Assembly (NCBI GenBank): GCA_017311315.1
Contig: CM029670.1
Span: 27,648,949-27,712,948, forward strand
DNA from: Dendrocalamus latiflorus
Taxonomy: Eukaryota; Streptophyta; Magnoliopsida; Poales; Poaceae
Direction of reading: 5' to 3'
Length of the DNA stretch: 64,000 nucleotides
Shown here one piece after another: positions 62,221 through 64,000 of this stretch (positions within the stretch are counted from its first letter, which is position 1; every line of letters starts with the position of its first letter). Made by a program: the position numbers and the translations under genes. Below the pieces are notes generated by a model that was given only the letters and a program-made list of their open reading frames with translations, had not been told where the DNA came from and did not search any database.

Positions 62221-64000
62221 CAAAGTCATGCGTATGGCCTTGCTCCGGGAGGTACTAGCAGCTTGAGTGGCCCACATGTTGGCGAAGAGGAGGAAATTGC
62301 TCGTAACGAAGCCAATGCGTAACATGGAGGAGAGGTACCATGGTCAAGCCATGGAGAGAGTACAGGACAAGCCGATAAAGGGGAACATATTGAGTACATA
62401 GTGCAGCAGATGGAGTGCGATGACCAGACGACATGGGCTGAAGAGGAAGCTGTACAGGAGGACGACGAGGGTAGATCGGATGAGGATGGAGCTCTTGCCT
62501 CACAGGAATGGAACTGTTTTAATGCTAAGGGTGTTTCTACACAAGATGAGCATGAATCAACGTGTGAGTATCATGAGACAAAGGTTCGGTTGCATTCAAT
62601 GTTTGCTGACAAGGCATCGCTGCAGGATGCCATCAAGCTGTGGGCCCTTTCAATGCAGTGGACCTTTCGGGTCATGAAATCTAGCCAGGAGCAGTACACC
62701 GTGAAATGCGAGCAGGCTGGTTGTCCTTGGAGGGTGCACGCACGTAGACACAAGTATAATACTCACTGGATTGTGTAAAGGTGGAGCCGCACTCTTGCAT
62801 TCTCAGCAGTGTTTTGGCAAGGCATCGTAACCTAACGTCTGCCTTTTATAGCCAATTTGATATATGGAGAGATAGTGGAAAAGAAAGAAATGGAAGCCAC
62901 ACACATTGTGGTAGCTATCGAGAAGAAATTCAAGTACGAGATTAGCTACGCGAAGGCATGGTGTGTGAAGCAGAAGACGTTGGAAAAACGTTTCAGGTCT
63001 TTCGAGGTAGCGTACGACAATCTTCCTCGTATGCTTAAGGTGTTGCAAGATAGGAACCCAGGCACGTATATCACTGTGCATGACAAGCCTTCCATAAGGC
63101 CGCCAGGATTGCGGTGTTGCAGAGGGCCTTTTTAGTATTTGGTGCTTGCATCGAGACATTTAGGCACATGCTGCTAGTGATCTCAGTTGACAGGACCTTT
63201 CTGACCAGCAAATACAAGGGGCAGATCCTGACGGCCATAGGCGTTGACGGCAACAACCAAATATTGTCGTTGGCCATCGCATTCGTGGAAATTGAGAATT
63301 ATGAAAGCCGGTTGTGGTTCCTCAGACATGTTAGGGTTGGAGTTGTCGGCGCTCGTCCTGGTGTGTACGTAATCCATGATCACCATGCTAGGATTGTAAA
63401 GTCCATAAGAAAACTTTAGGAAGACCCCGAGGAGCCCTTTTCTTGGCTGGATATGAGGAACAGGTGGTGCAATTGTCACCTAGGGGCGAACTTTTTCAAG
63501 CAGTTCCCAAAACAACTGTTGATGAAGCTATTCAAGAGGCTAGCTATGTAGAACTAGTGGAGAAAATTTGATGCTTTGTGGGCGTTGTTGGATGAGCACA
63601 GCAGGAAGCACATCGACGAGAGGAGCAAGGGGCCGGTCATGCCTGGGGTGGCATAACCAGAATGCTTGCCAGCATTCGATGAGCCTAACCCAGCTGGTAC
63701 AAGAAGGAGGAGCTCACGGAACATCAAGTGCTTCTCGCAGTGGATCAAGGGAGAACCATTGGAGAAGTGGTCGTTGTTGCATGACACGGACGACGCAAGG
63801 TACAACATAATGACAACTAACCTTACAGAGGTGTACAATTGGGTTCTCAGGGGCCTTCGTTCTCAGCCCCTTGTCGCCGTCGTGGAAGGTGTTCTTCACA
63901 GCACAATCGGTTACTTCAGGGAGAGGCACGCGAATGCCGCACTTCGTGCAGCTAATCTCCGAGCATTGTATTCATCGAAAATTACGACATACATGGAGAG
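62221..64000 (+). pseudogene. Mutator-like (MULE) transposase, decayed, open at right edge
   Basis: An acidic N-terminal stretch (QQMECDDQTTWAEEEAVQED) leads into the MuDR DNA-binding domain: MFADKASLQDAIKLWAL, VKCEQAGCPWRVHARRHKYN (62590-62760). A stop at 62776-62778 and a frame change follow. Next come HIVVAIEKKFKYEISYAKAW (62900-62960) and the MULE catalytic core: VISVDRTFLTSKYKGQILTA with the first Asp, and GVDGNNQILSLAIAFVEIEN (63180-63300). After a TAG at 63417-63419 the C-terminal part continues (RNRWCNCHLGANFFKQFPKQ; later HSTIGYFRERHANAA). It binds TIRs and cuts DNA in active relatives. Changes such as DRT for DGT and HDHHAR for SDRHAG suggest loss of function. The copia C 3' LTR abuts it at 62220. 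Confidence 0.9.

Noticed and set aside
1..64000. tRNA, rRNA or intact host protein-coding genes
   Set aside because: I looked for multi-exon genes with continuous domains and for RNA-gene signatures and saw none; every exon with homology is an isolated fragment in a mobile element.

Overview
This is nuclear DNA of a grass (Poaceae). The genus cannot be fixed from sequence alone. The evidence is chromovirus-like Ty3/gypsy and SIRE/Maximus-like Ty1/copia elements, CACTA ends with CACAGACGGTTTT subterminal repeats, maize-type Helitron termini, and LTRs of 3.6-3.8 kb. I find no intact host gene. Every recognisable coding stretch is a transposon gene, a transposon relic, or a gene fragment carried by a transposon. 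Layout, left to right: (1) 1-10.6 kb is a three-level nest on the left edge. A copia element (B, minus strand) has its gag cut at 7524 by a gypsy-type LTR (E), and that LTR is itself cut at 5419 by a gypsy element (A, minus strand) that runs off the window. (2) 10.6-15.6 kb holds unassigned DNA, a fragment of a Ulp1-type protease exon, a long TA microsatellite, the 3' end of one CACTA element, and a complete 1.78-kb non-autonomous CACTA (13822-15602, TSD TAT). (3) 15.9-28.9 kb holds a 394-bp Helitron, two hAT elements (17244-18958 with 8-bp TSD GTGTAGGT; 27361-28898 with a decayed TSD), and between them an 8.2-kb Helitron (19007-27232). The large Helitron carries sense-oriented exon fragments of SMC6, NAD kinase, GPN1 GTPase, a DUF155/RMD1 protein and a STAR/KH RNA-binding protein, plus antisense fragments of a TPR protein and an LRR protein. 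Its ends are confirmed by a neighbouring tandem copy of the empty site. (4) 29.2-36.9 kb is an old autonomous hAT (TSD GTGCTAAT) with a decayed BED/DUF659 transposase and a 3.8-kb LTR inserted near its left end. (5) 36917-44478 is a complete gypsy element of the same family as A (TSD GCATC), with two LTRs, PBS, PPT, gag and pol, killed by stops and indels. (6) 44.5-49.0 kb holds LTR relics, a copia gag fragment (D) with its PBS and LTR, a purine-rich tract, and a gypsy protease fragment. (7) 49.03-62.22 kb is copia element C (plus strand) with a truncated 5' LTR, all pol domains and a 3' LTR; a 3.64-kb solo LTR (52952-56588, TSD GAAGT/GAAAT) sits inside its integrase. (8) 62.2-64 kb is a decayed Mutator-like transposase that runs off the right edge. 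The parts do not form a pathway; they record successive insertions. The most unusual object is the multi-gene-fragment Helitron. Other points of interest are the near-palindromic repeats at the same place in two related copia LTRs, the dense hairpin array of the CACTA element, and the repeated motifs inside the large LTRs. All calls come from reading the sequence; no database search was run.
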